Source of the DNA: Bosea vestrisii
Lineage (GTDB): Bacteria; Pseudomonadota; Alphaproteobacteria; Rhizobiales; Beijerinckiaceae
DNA: 64,000 bases
NCBI RefSeq assembly: GCF_030144325.1
Contig: NZ_CP126307.1
Coordinates: forward strand, 5,422,001-5,486,000
Reading direction: 5' to 3'
Under the pieces are notes generated by a model. It did no database searches. It was not told the DNA's origin and saw nothing but the letters and a program-made list of their open reading frames with translations. The position numbers and the translations under genes are program-made. Every line of letters begins with the position of its first letter. Position 1 is the first letter of the stretch. Below are positions 52,124-60,116 of the stretch, in pieces.

Positions 52124-52380
52124 GGCGCGGGTTCCGCAGGGAGTATCGCGTTTGGAGCAATGCCTGAGCGTAAGGGCGTTCCATTTGATTTAGTCTTAAG
52201 CCGATCGAAGATTCTCCAGCATTTTCAGTATTGCGTATAACAACCACAGGTTGTTTTTTCTAATAAAACAACCTGTGGCATGGATCGGCCATCGCATCCT
52301 CACCGGAACTTCGTCGTCACCGCGACGTTGGCAGGTCGCAAGCGACACGACGAACGTGTCGCGATCCTGCGGAGCCCGAT
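52124..52380. other. 257-bp divergent gap upstream of opgG
   Basis: The gap between the divergent DUF2336 and opgG genes contains the AT-rich hairpin at 52244-52278 and no gene. The stretch GATTTAGTCTTAAG lies near 52187. Confidence 0.6.
52244..52278. promoter_or_regulatory. 14-bp perfect hairpin upstream of opgG
   Basis: CCACAGGTTGTTTT (52244-52257) and AAAACAACCTGTGG (52265-52278) are exact inverted repeats with a seven-base loop, 103 bp before the opgG start. It is far more AT-rich than its surroundings. It could be an operator or a transcript hairpin in the opgG leader. Confidence 0.55.
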
Positions 52381-54081
52381 GTGAGCACACCCCGGCTCGA
52401 CCAGAGCAACATGTCTTCTTGCGATCGGGCCCAGCCGTCCCGCCGCGCCATCCTTGTGGCTCTCGCCTCGACGGCTGCGGCCGCCTCATCCGCCGGCGCC
52501 CAGGATGGCCGCCCGCCACCGGTTGCTCCGAACAATGCGCCCGCCGAGCAGCGGCGTGGCAATTTTGGCTACGAGGATGTCGTCCGTCAGGCCCGCGAGC
52601 TTGCGGCGCGCCCGTTCGACGCGAGCGTGGCCGCTGTTCCCGACGCGCTGAAATCGCTGACCTATGACAGCTATCGCGAAATCCGGTTCCGCCGCGACAA
52701 GGCGCTCTGGCAGGACGGCGGTTCGGATTACCGCCTGCATCTGTTTCATCTCGGCTTCCTGCACGACAAGCCGGTTTCGATCCATGTGATCAGCGACGGA
52801 ACCGCGATCCCGCTGCCGTTCAACATGGCGATGTTCGAATACGGCAAGGCGCAGGTCCCGCAGAAGCTGCCGATCTCGCTCGGTTTTGCCGGCTTCGCCG
52901 TCACGACGACACTCAACGACCTGAAGGTGCAGGACGAGGTCATAGCCTTCCTCGGCGCCAGCTATTTCCGTTTCCTCGGCCGCGGCCATCGCTATGGCCT
53001 TTCGGCGCGGGCGCTGGCGCTCGATGTCGGCGGCGAGCAGGCCGAGGAATTCCCGTTCTTTCGCGCGCTCTGGCTGGAGAAGCCGAAACCCGACGCTCTC
53101 GATCTCGTCATCTACGGCCTGCTCGATTCGCCCTCCGTCAGCGGCGCCTTCCGCTATGTCGTGACGCCGGGCCAGCAGACCAGCGTCGCCGTCACCGCGA
53201 CGATCGTGCCGCGTCGAACGATCGAGCGCATCGGCATCGCGCCGCTGACCTCGATGTTCCTCGCCGGCGAGGGGGATCGCGAGCAGCGCACCGATTTCCG
53301 CCCCGAAGTCCACGATTCCGACGGGCTGATGCTCAAGACCGGCGCCGGCGAATGGATCTGGCGGCCGATCCGGAACCCGAAATCGCTGACGATCTCGTCC
53401 TTCCACGACCGCAATCCGCGCGGCTTCGGATTGATCCAGCGCGACCGCGAATTCGGCCACTACCAGGATCTGGAGGCGCATTATCATGCCCGGCCCGGCT
53501 ACTGGGTTGAACCATCAGGCGATTGGGGCGAGGGCCGCGTCGATCTGATCGAGATCCCGACGCAGGGCGAGGAATTCGACAACATCGTCTGCTGCTGGAT
53601 ACCGAAGACGCCCCTGCCGAGCGGCCAGCCGACCGAGTTGAGCTATCGCATCACCACGGTGTCGACGACCGAGACGCTGCACGCGATGGCGCAGGTTCAG
53701 AGCAGCTTTGCTGCGCGCGAAGAGGTCGATGCCACGGCGGGGCTGGCGAGACGCCGCTTCATCGTCGATTTCAACGCCGGCGACCTCGAATATTATCTGT
53801 CCGACCCCAAGCGCGTCTCGGTCGTCGCGACTGTGTCGGCAGGCTCGGTCACCGGCACCATCGTCGATCCGAATGTCGCGGCGAAGGGCTTCCGCGCGAT
53901 CGTCGACGTCAGCTTGCGGCTCGGCGAAAGCACCGATCTCAGGCTTTTTCTGAAGACCGCGAACCACACCCTCAGCGAAACCTGGACGACGTCCTGGACC
54001 GCGCCGGCTGCGGCGCCGGAGCTGCCGCCGGCCAAATCCGGCACCAACTCCGGCACCAGCCCCGCCACGCGCAACGATTGA
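52381..54081 (+). CDS. opgG: OpgG/MdoG-family periplasmic glucan biosynthesis protein
   Basis: The product is 566 aa from the GTG at 52381, or 556 aa from the ATG at 52411. A twin-arginine-like signal (SRRAILVALASTAAAASSAG) precedes the family start FGYEDVVRQARELAARPFDA. The conserved core includes YDSYREIRFRRDKALWQDGG, YGLSARALALDVGGEQAEEF and the later PRGFGLIQRDREFGHYQDLE with HYHARPGYWVEPSGDWGEGR. OpgG acts in osmoregulated periplasmic glucan synthesis in the periplasm. No opgH glucosyltransferase is adjacent, which is unusual. Confidence 0.93.
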   Translation: MSTPRLDQSNMSSCDRAQPSRRAILVALASTAAAASSAGAQDGRPPPVAPNNAPAEQRRGNFGYEDVVRQARELAARPFDASVAAVPDALKSLTYDSYREIRFRRDKALWQDGGSDYRLHLFHLGFLHDKPVSIHVISDGTAIPLPFNMAMFEYGKAQVPQKLPISLGFAGFAVTTTLNDLKVQDEVIAFLGASYFRFLGRGHRYGLSARALALDVGGEQAEEFPFFRALWLEKPKPDALDLVIYGLLDSPSVSGAFRYVVTPGQQTSVAVTATIVPRRTIERIGIAPLTSMFLAGEGDREQRTDFRPEVHDSDGLMLKTGAGEWIWRPIRNPKSLTISSFHDRNPRGFGLIQRDREFGHYQDLEAHYHARPGYWVEPSGDWGEGRVDLIEIPTQGEEFDNIVCCWIPKTPLPSGQPTELSYRITTVSTTETLHAMAQVQSSFAAREEVDATAGLARRRFIVDFNAGDLEYYLSDPKRVSVVATVSAGSVTGTIVDPNVAAKGFRAIVDVSLRLGESTDLRLFLKTANHTLSETWTTSWTAPAAAPELPPAKSGTNSGTSPATRND

Positions 54082-54085
54082 CCGG

Positions 54086-55285
54086 TCAGGCCGCCGGCAG
54101 GCAGGCCGGGCCGAGCGGCTCGAAGCTCTTATAGGTCAGGATGAATTCCTGATGGCCGAGCTCTTCCGATTTCGTCCGCCCGCCCTGTGCCAGCGAGACG
54201 ACGAGATTGCGGATCTCGGTGCCGACCTCGTCGAGACCAGCCTTGCCTTCGAGGATGCGGCCGGCATCGACGTCCATGTCGTCGCTCATCCGGCGATAGG
54301 TCTCCGGATTGGCGCAGATCTTCACGACCGGCGAGATCGCCGAGCCGACGACTGAGCCGCGCCCGGTGACGAAGAGCACGCAATGCGCGCCGCAGGCGAT
54401 CAATTCGGCGATCTCGGCATTGTCGTTGATGTTCGGGAAGCCGAAGCGGACCTCGCCATCCGGCACCACGTCGAGCAGATAGAGCCCGCCCCGCGGCGGC
54501 ACGTCGCCGGGTTTCAACAGGCCGGAGATCGGTGATGCCCCCGATTTGGCATAGGCGCCCATCGACTTCTCCTCGATGGTCGAGAGCCCGCCCGCGGCAT
54601 TGCCGGCGGCGAAGGAGCCGTAGCCCAGCGTCGCGTAGTAGCGCGCCGCCTTGGCGACCGATTTCTCCAGCTCGAGCCCGAGCTCGGGCGTGATCGCGCG
54701 CGCCGCCATGATGTGCTCGCAACCGATCAGCTCGCCGGTCTCCTCGAAGATGCAGGACGCGCCCTCGGCGATGAGCTGGTCGAAGGCGCGCCCCGCAGCG
54801 GGATTGCCGGTGATGCCGGAGGTGCCGTCCGAGCCGCCGCAGACGGTGCCGATCACCAGCTCGCTGACCTGCATCGCCACGGTTTCGGCGCTGTCGAGCG
54901 CGATGCGCTGCTCCTCGACCCAGGCGCGGCCTTCCTTGATCGAGGCGCGGGTGCCACCGGTGCCCTGGATCACGATCGTCTTCACCGGCCGGCCGCTGGC
55001 GCGGACCACCCGCTCCAGTGCGTATTTGTTGAAGCTCTCGCAGCCGAGCGAGACCAGCAGCACCGCCCCGACATTGGGATGGGTGCAGAGCTGCTCCATC
55101 ATCCGCTCGGCATAAGGGTTGGGGTAGCAGCCCGGGAAGCCGATGGCGTGGACCTCGTGCTCGCGCCAGGGCAGGGCGATCTCGCGCGCGACATGGTGGG
55201 CGCACTCGACCAGATAGGCGACGGCGACGACGTTGCGGATGCCCTTGCGGCCGTCACTGCGGAGATAGCCTTGCAGCTCGCTCAT
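54086..55285 (-). CDS. UxaA-family hydro-lyase, large domain
   Basis: The product is 399 aa starting MSELQGYLRSDGRKGIRNVV. It corresponds to the C-terminal part of altronate dehydratase, with HEVHAIGFPGCYPNPYAERM, LLVSLGCESFNKYALERVV, IQGTGGTRASIKEGRAWVEE and GGSDGTSGITGNPAAGRAFD. Its ATG overlaps the stop of the small UxaA-domain gene by four bases (ATGA), so the two are coupled and should form one enzyme. The complex probably dehydrates a sugar acid in hexuronate or aldonate breakdown. Confidence 0.9.
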   Translation of the reverse strand: MSELQGYLRSDGRKGIRNVVAVAYLVECAHHVAREIALPWREHEVHAIGFPGCYPNPYAERMMEQLCTHPNVGAVLLVSLGCESFNKYALERVVRASGRPVKTIVIQGTGGTRASIKEGRAWVEEQRIALDSAETVAMQVSELVIGTVCGGSDGTSGITGNPAAGRAFDQLIAEGASCIFEETGELIGCEHIMAARAITPELGLELEKSVAKAARYYATLGYGSFAAGNAAGGLSTIEEKSMGAYAKSGASPISGLLKPGDVPPRGGLYLLDVVPDGEVRFGFPNINDNAEIAELIACGAHCVLFVTGRGSVVGSAISPVVKICANPETYRRMSDDMDVDAGRILEGKAGLDEVGTEIRNLVVSLAQGGRTKSEELGHQEFILTYKSFEPLGPACLPAA

Positions 55286-55599
55286 TGCGCCGCTCCCGCC
55301 TTGCGCTCGTCCTCGAGATGATAGGTCGGCGTGTAGTCGCTCTTCATGTTCTGGACATGGACATGATGACCGGCGGCGATGCTCTCCGTCGCCACGCCGA
55401 TCGGAGCGCCGTATTTCAGGATCTTCTCGCCGGGCGCGATGGCGCGCCGAGCGATCTTGTGGGCAAGCGCGATCTCGCGGTCGATCACCGCCGGACCGCT
55501 GCCGGTCTCGATGGGCTCACCCGCCGGCAGGCGGGTGCGGGCGACGAAGACATTGTCGCGCGGGTCGAGCAGGATCAGGCGGGGATCGTGCTGGGACAT
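55282..55599 (-). CDS. UxaA-family hydro-lyase, SAF small domain
   Basis: The product is 105 aa from the ATG at 55599. It matches the SAF-type N-terminal domain of altronate dehydratases: RLILLDPRDNVFVARTRLPA, GPAVIDREIALAHKIARRAI, APGEKILKYGAPIGVATESI and AAGHHVHVQNMKSDY. The start overlaps the previous gene's stop by one base (TGATG) and the stop overlaps the next gene's start (ATGA). It makes a split enzyme with the 399-aa subunit. Confidence 0.9.
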   Translation of the reverse strand: MSQHDPRLILLDPRDNVFVARTRLPAGEPIETGSGPAVIDREIALAHKIARRAIAPGEKILKYGAPIGVATESIAAGHHVHVQNMKSDYTPTYHLEDERKAGAAQ

Positions 55600-56246
55600 C
55601 AGAACTTGCCGAATTGCAGATAGGCCTGCTGCGGGTCGGTGCCGGCGAGGATCGCGGTGCGCACCTTGTTCTCGGCCGAGATCGCGGTCTCGGATTTCTC
55701 CAGCACTTCCTCGATGATCTCGACCGGGATGCGCACGACGCCGTCGCGGTCGGCGAGGATATAGTCGCCGGGGCGGATCCAGACGTCGCCGATCTTGATC
55801 GGCTCGTCGACTGCCTTGGGCAGCCAGAAGCCGACGATGTCGCGCGGCGTATAGGCCTTGAAATAGGCTTGGAAACCCATCTCGACCATGAATTCGGTAT
55901 CGCGCGACAGGCCGTCGATGACGCAGCCGCGCACGCCCTTGTTCTTGAGGGTCTCGGCCGAGAGCTCGCCCATCAGCGCGACCTCCTCGGTGTTGGGCTG
56001 GCAGACCCAGACATGGCCGGGCTTGGCGGCGGAGAGCAGGCCGGTCCAGCCGAGCAGGGTCTCGTGCGCGTCGAATTCGCCGGTCTTGCCCTCGACGGTG
56101 AAGGCCGGGCCGGCGAGCTTCACGCCGGGCAGTAGCGGGCGAAGCGCCGGCGGCAGGGTGAAGTCTTTCAGACCCATGGCGCGCATCGTGTCGTGGATGA
56201 TGCCGGTGTAGCAGCGTTCGAGGCGCTCGGTCAGCGTATCGGTCAT
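55599..56246 (-). CDS. RraA-like/HMG-aldolase family protein
   Basis: The product is 215 aa. It has the RraA-like fold found in 4-hydroxy-4-methyl-2-oxoglutarate aldolases: LERCYTGIIHDTMRAMGLKD, the GLLSAAKPGHVWVCQPN region, the active-site-like NKGVRGCVIDGLSRDTEF and ILADRDGVVRIPVEIIEEVL. It heads an operon with the two UxaA genes, so a 2-keto sugar acid aldolase role is more likely than RNase E inhibition. A TTAAA-CGA-TTTAA palindrome lies about 100 bp upstream. Confidence 0.85.
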   Translation of the reverse strand: MTDTLTERLERCYTGIIHDTMRAMGLKDFTLPPALRPLLPGVKLAGPAFTVEGKTGEFDAHETLLGWTGLLSAAKPGHVWVCQPNTEEVALMGELSAETLKNKGVRGCVIDGLSRDTEFMVEMGFQAYFKAYTPRDIVGFWLPKAVDEPIKIGDVWIRPGDYILADRDGVVRIPVEIIEEVLEKSETAISAENKVRTAILAGTDPQQAYLQFGKF

Positions 56247-56343
56247 ATTTCCTCCGGTGCGGTCGCTCCAGCGACCTTGCGGGCACCTTGCGCAGAGGGT
56301 GGCTCAAGGGGCAAGTGCGGATTCTGCAGCGCTGGCGTGCGTA

Positions 56344-56356
56344 TTAAACGATTTAA
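56344..56356. promoter_or_regulatory. Palindrome TTAAA-CGA-TTTAA upstream of the rraA-uxaA operon
   Basis: The perfect inverted repeat lies in an AT-rich stretch 98 bp before the RraA-like start on the minus strand, just outside the CGTCAT repeat. It looks like the operator of a sugar-acid regulator (GntR/IclR type), but no regulator gene is adjacent. Confidence 0.4.
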
Positions 56357-56367
56357 ATTACGATATT

Positions 56368-56444
56368 CGTCATGCTCGGGCTTGACCCGAGCATCTCCTG
56401 CCAGAGATTCTCGGGTCTGCGCTTCGCTCCGCCCGAGAAGGACG
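56368..56444. repeat. CGTCAT intergenic repeat, copy 3 (77 bp, internally deleted)
   Basis: It has the same CGTCAT start and GCTCGGGCTTGACCCGAGC palindrome as copies 1 and 2, but lacks the middle segment and ends GAGAAGGACG. It lies between the RraA-like gene and bpt. Confidence 0.8.
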
Positions 56445-56464
56445 CGCGACCGGCGTCCACCCGC

Positions 56465-57211
56465 TTAGCCGAAGCGCTCCCAGCCCTGTGGCATCAGGCG
56501 CTCCTGCGGCAGGAAGCGGGCCTTGTAGGCCATCTTCGGCGAGCCCTCGACCCAGTAGCCGAGATAGACGTAAGGCAGGCCGAGCTTGCGGGCGCGTTCC
56601 ACGTGCTCAAGCACCATGAAGGTCCCGAGCGAGCGGACTTCGAGATCGGGATCGTAGACCGAGTAGACCATGGAGAGCCCGTCGCTCAGCCGGTCGGTCA
56701 GGGCGAAGGCGTAGAGCTCGCCCTGACCGCGGCCGGTGAAGCCGCTATCGGGGCCACGCCTGCGATATTCGATCAGGCTGGTCTCGACATGGGTGTCCTC
56801 GACCATCATGGCGAAGTCGAGCGCCGACATCGTCGCCATGCCGCCATCGGGGTGGCGCTCGTCGAGATAGGCGCGGAATAGCGAGTAGTGCTCCGAGCGC
56901 GGCTGTGGCGGCAGTGCCTCGCCTATCAGGTCGCTGTTGTGCGAGGCGATCTTGCGGAAGCTGCGCGAAGGCCGGAAATCGGCGACGACGATCCTCACAG
57001 AGATGCAGGCCCGGCAGGTTTCGCAGGCCGGCCGGTAGGCGATGCTCTGCGAGCGCCGAAAGCCGCCATGCGAGAGCACATCGTTGAGGTCGCGCGCCCG
57101 CGCGCCGACGAGGTGCGTGAACACCTTGCGTTCCTCGCGACCCGGCAGATAGGGGCAGGGCGTCGGCGAGGTCAGGTAGAATTGCGGGGCATCCCGCAAA
57201 GGACGTGTCAC
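56465..57211 (-). CDS. bpt: Aspartate/glutamate leucyltransferase (Bpt) type
   Basis: The product is 248 aa from the GTG at 57211, giving the usual length; the frame runs to a TTG at 57274. It begins VTRPLRDAPQFYLTSPTPCP, then HGGFRRSQSIAYRPACETCR with the zinc-type cysteines, DFRPSRSFRKIASHNSDLIG and the C-terminal YLGYWVEGSPKMAYKARFLP. It adds leucine or arginine to acidic N-termini for the N-end rule pathway. Alphaproteobacterial members are called Bpt or ATE. Confidence 0.92.
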   Translation of the reverse strand: MTRPLRDAPQFYLTSPTPCPYLPGREERKVFTHLVGARARDLNDVLSHGGFRRSQSIAYRPACETCRACISVRIVVADFRPSRSFRKIASHNSDLIGEALPPQPRSEHYSLFRAYLDERHPDGGMATMSALDFAMMVEDTHVETSLIEYRRRGPDSGFTGRGQGELYAFALTDRLSDGLSMVYSVYDPDLEVRSLGTFMVLEHVERARKLGLPYVYLGYWVEGSPKMAYKARFLPQERLMPQGWERFG

Positions 57212-57373
57212 GTCAGGCAGGCTCCGGAACCGCCACGTTGAGGCTGAGTTTAGCAGTCGTTGCGGCGGCAACAAGCGTCTATGCCTGCGGCGATCACGCC
57301 ATATGGGATGACTACTCCGCCGGTGCTAGTCTTCGCCGAGTGCGCCTGGCGGCCTCGGCAGCAGGGGGATGCG

Positions 57374-58204
57374 ATGCAGACCGAAACGGTCGCGTTGACC
57401 CGGGAGAAGGAAACCCTGCTGATCACGCTCTGGGCCAAGGCTGGCGAGAGCCTGCTGCCGGATTCCCTGCTCGAGGATCGCTTCGCCGCGCAGGCGGCAG
57501 CGCGGATCGACTATGATTTCGCCAGGCTCAAGGTCGACCGCGACCTGATGGTCGGCCTCGCCATGCGCGCCCACACCCTCGACGGCTGGACGCGCGATTT
57601 TCTCGGGAGGCATGACGACGCGATCGTGCTGCATCTCGGCTGCGGGCTCGACAGCCGCGTCTACCGGATCGATCCGCCCGCCGGCATCGATTGGTATGAA
57701 GTCGACTATCCAGAAGTCATCGCGCTCAGGCAAAAGCTCTACCCAGCGCGCGATGGCTATCATCTGATCGGCAGTTCGGTGACGGAGCCGGGCTGGATCG
57801 CCGGCCTGCCACAGGACCGCCCGGCGATGATCGTCGCCGAAGGCCTCCTGCCGTATCTGCCGGAGGAGGAGGTGCCGCTGCTGCTGGAACGGCTGGTGCG
57901 CCACTGCCCGGCAGGCGAGATCGTCTTCGATGCCTACAGTTCATTCGGCCTGCGTCTGATCGCGCTGCAGCCCTCAATCAAGGCGACGGGCGCGATGCTG
58001 CATTGGGCGCTCGATGATCCCGTCGAACTGGAGCGGCAGGTGCCGGGCCTGACCCTCGAGACCGAGCTGACGGCCTATGATCCCGATGGCTATGACCCGG
58101 CGCAGATCGCCCGCATGTCCTGGCCGGCGCGGCTAGCGATCCAGTTCTTCTCGCTGATCCCGCCGCTGGCGCGAATCGGGTTGCTACTGCGCTATCGCTT
58201 TTAG
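57374..58204 (+). CDS. LCM/PPM1-like class I methyltransferase
   Basis: The product is 276 aa from the ATG at 57374 with AGGGGG upstream. It belongs to the leucine carboxyl methyltransferase/TcmP-like family: KETLLITLWAKAGESLLPDS, the SAM-binding HLGCGLDSRVYRIDPP, WYEVDYPEVIALRQKLYPAR and MIVAEGLLPYLPEEEVPLLL. It is a soluble O-methyltransferase with an unknown substrate. It is divergent from bpt and followed by repeat copy 4. Confidence 0.9.
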   Translation: MQTETVALTREKETLLITLWAKAGESLLPDSLLEDRFAAQAAARIDYDFARLKVDRDLMVGLAMRAHTLDGWTRDFLGRHDDAIVLHLGCGLDSRVYRIDPPAGIDWYEVDYPEVIALRQKLYPARDGYHLIGSSVTEPGWIAGLPQDRPAMIVAEGLLPYLPEEEVPLLLERLVRHCPAGEIVFDAYSSFGLRLIALQPSIKATGAMLHWALDDPVELERQVPGLTLETELTAYDPDGYDPAQIARMSWPARLAIQFFSLIPPLARIGLLLRYRF

Positions 58205-58218
58205 CGCAGAGCCTTTGT

Positions 58219-58311
58219 CGTCATGGTGGGGCTTGTCCCGACCATCCACGTCTTCGCCGGTGCTATGCGGCGTTCAAGACGTGGACGTTCGCCACAAGGG
58301 CGAGCATGACG
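58219..58311. repeat. CGTCAT/ATGACG intergenic repeat, copy 4 (divergent subtype, 93 bp)
   Basis: It starts CGTCATGGTGGGGCTTGTCC, has an ACGTCTTCGCC / GGCG...GACGTGGACGT inner pattern and ends CGAGCATGACG. The middle differs from copies 1-3 but the ends and the GGGCTTGTCCC/GGGCTTGACCC layout are related. Confidence 0.7.
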
Positions 58312-58320
58312 ATCGGGCGC

Positions 58321-58794
58321 TCAGGCGCGCACCACCACGAGCCCGGTCAGGATGTCGTGGCCGAGCCGGCGATCCCCACGCACCAGCCCGCAGGCGATGT
58401 CGAGGAACCAGAGCGCGACCGTGCCGGCCGCGACATAGAAGAACAGCGCATGCACTGCCGCCGCCAGCGCATCCGGCCGCCCACCCGAAGCGGTCTCGAC
58501 GCGAAGCCCCGCCATGCGCATGCCGAGCGTCGCCTGCTTGCGCCCGCCGATGGTGATGGCGGCATAGCCGAGCGCGACTGCGATCGTCGCTCCGCCCATC
58601 AGGAGCCAGGTCAGGCCAAAGGTGACGATGCCCAGGATCGCGAGCAGGAACCAGACGATGCTACCCAGAATGAACAGGACGACGACGTCGCCGATCCAGG
58701 CGAACAGGCGCGAACCGAGCACGCCGCGCGTATTCTGCAGCGGCTGGTCCTCCAGCGCGACGATCGGCGGCTGGCGATAGGACGGGTTCGACAT
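58321..58794 (-). CDS. RDD-family membrane protein
   Basis: The product is 157 aa from the ATG at 58794. Three to four membrane helices (FAWIGDVVVLFILGSIVWFL, GLTWLLMGGATIAVALGYAA, AAVHALFFYVAAGTVALWFL) carry the RDD features GSRLFAWIGDVV and GRKQATLGMRMAGLRVET. It is an inner-membrane protein of unclear role. It lies 61 bp downstream of ilvA on the same strand. Confidence 0.88.
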   Translation of the reverse strand: MSNPSYRQPPIVALEDQPLQNTRGVLGSRLFAWIGDVVVLFILGSIVWFLLAILGIVTFGLTWLLMGGATIAVALGYAAITIGGRKQATLGMRMAGLRVETASGGRPDALAAAVHALFFYVAAGTVALWFLDIACGLVRGDRRLGHDILTGLVVVRA

Positions 58795-58855
58795 CGGCGA
58801 TAAACTTCCCTGTTGCTCCGGAGGCCGGTGCGGCCTGCCGAGCAATAATGTTTGA

Positions 58856-60100
58856 TCAGCCACCCGGTTCCGCAAGACCGCGCGGGTAGATTCGGCGCGG
58901 GGCGAAGCCTTCCTTGCGCAGCGCCTCTTCGATCGCGGCGGTGTGCGCCTCGTCGCGGGTCTCGACGGTGACGTCGAGCGTCACGCCCTTGGCCGGCACG
59001 TCGAGGAAGAGCCGGCCATGGCTGACCTCGAGGATGTTGGCGCCGAGCGTGCCGAACAGGCTGGCGACCTTGCCGAGCAGGCCGGGCCGGTCGCTGGCGG
59101 TGAGGCGGAAGGCGGCGATGCGCTGCTCGCGCTCGAGCTCACGCACCATGATCGCGGCGAGCAGGCGCGGGTCGATATTGCCGCCGCAGAGCACGAGCCC
59201 GACCTTGCGTCCGCGATAACGTTCAGGTTCCTTCAGCATCGCGGCGAGGCCGGCGGCGCCGGCGCCCTCCGCCAATGTGTGCTGCAAGGTCGCGTAGGCG
59301 TTGACGGCGCGCTCGATCAGGTCCTCGCCGACGAGCACGATGTCGGAGACCAGCTCCTTGATCACCGGCAGGGTTTGCGTGCCGACGGTCTTGACCGCAA
59401 TGCCCTCCGCCAGCGTCGCGCCGCCAATCGGCATCTGCGTGCCATGCACGGCATTGTGGAAGGATGGGAAGAGCGCCGCCTCGATGCCGATCAGCTCGAT
59501 CGACGGCTTCAACGCCTTGGCGGCAATGGCGTTGCCGGCCATCAGCCCGCCGCCGCCGAGCGGGATCAGCAGCATGTCGAGATCAGGCGCCTCGCGCAGC
59601 ATCTCCAGCGCGACCGTGCCCTGGCCGGCCATCACCGCCGCGTCGTCGTAGGGGTGAACGAAGACCAGGCTCTTCTCGGCTGCGATCTCGCGCGCCTTCT
59701 GCGCCGATTCGTAGAGCGTCTCGCCGAAGAGAACGATCTGCGCGCCATAGGCGCGGGTGTTCTCGATCTTCACCAGCGGCGTCGTCTCGGGCATCACGAT
59801 CGTCGCCGGGATGCCGAAGCGCTTGGCGTGGTAGGCGACCGCCTGGGCATGGTTGCCGGCCGACATGGCGATGACGCCGCGGCGCTTCTCGTCATCGGTC
59901 AGGCTGCGCAGCTTATTGACCGCGCCGCGCTCCTTGAAGGAGGCCGTCGCCTGCATGTTCTCGTGCTTGACGAAGATATCGGCGCCGGTCAGGGCCGAGA
60001 GGCGCGGCGCCGACATCAGCGGCGTCTTCAGCACATGACCTTCGATGGTCTGCGCAGCCGCCTCGATATCGGCGAAACTGATCGCGAAGCCGCTGCCCAT
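58856..60100 (-). CDS. ilvA: Threonine ammonia-lyase
   Basis: The product is 414 aa from the ATG at 60100, preceded by GGGGGAACGG. The PLP lysine is K56 in QATASFKERGAVNKL; the phosphate loop is LIPLGGGGLMAGNAIAAKAL. A C-terminal ACT domain (RLTASDRPGLLGKVASLFGT, LGANILEVSHGRLF) suggests feedback control or the catabolic type. It converts threonine to 2-oxobutanoate for isoleucine synthesis. It lies 16 bp after the LivH-like permease gene, so the two may be in one operon. Confidence 0.93.
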   Translation of the reverse strand: MGSGFAISFADIEAAAQTIEGHVLKTPLMSAPRLSALTGADIFVKHENMQATASFKERGAVNKLRSLTDDEKRRGVIAMSAGNHAQAVAYHAKRFGIPATIVMPETTPLVKIENTRAYGAQIVLFGETLYESAQKAREIAAEKSLVFVHPYDDAAVMAGQGTVALEMLREAPDLDMLLIPLGGGGLMAGNAIAAKALKPSIELIGIEAALFPSFHNAVHGTQMPIGGATLAEGIAVKTVGTQTLPVIKELVSDIVLVGEDLIERAVNAYATLQHTLAEGAGAAGLAAMLKEPERYRGRKVGLVLCGGNIDPRLLAAIMVRELEREQRIAAFRLTASDRPGLLGKVASLFGTLGANILEVSHGRLFLDVPAKGVTLDVTVETRDEAHTAAIEEALRKEGFAPRRIYPRGLAEPGG

Positions 60101-60116
60101 CCGTTCCCCCAATTAT

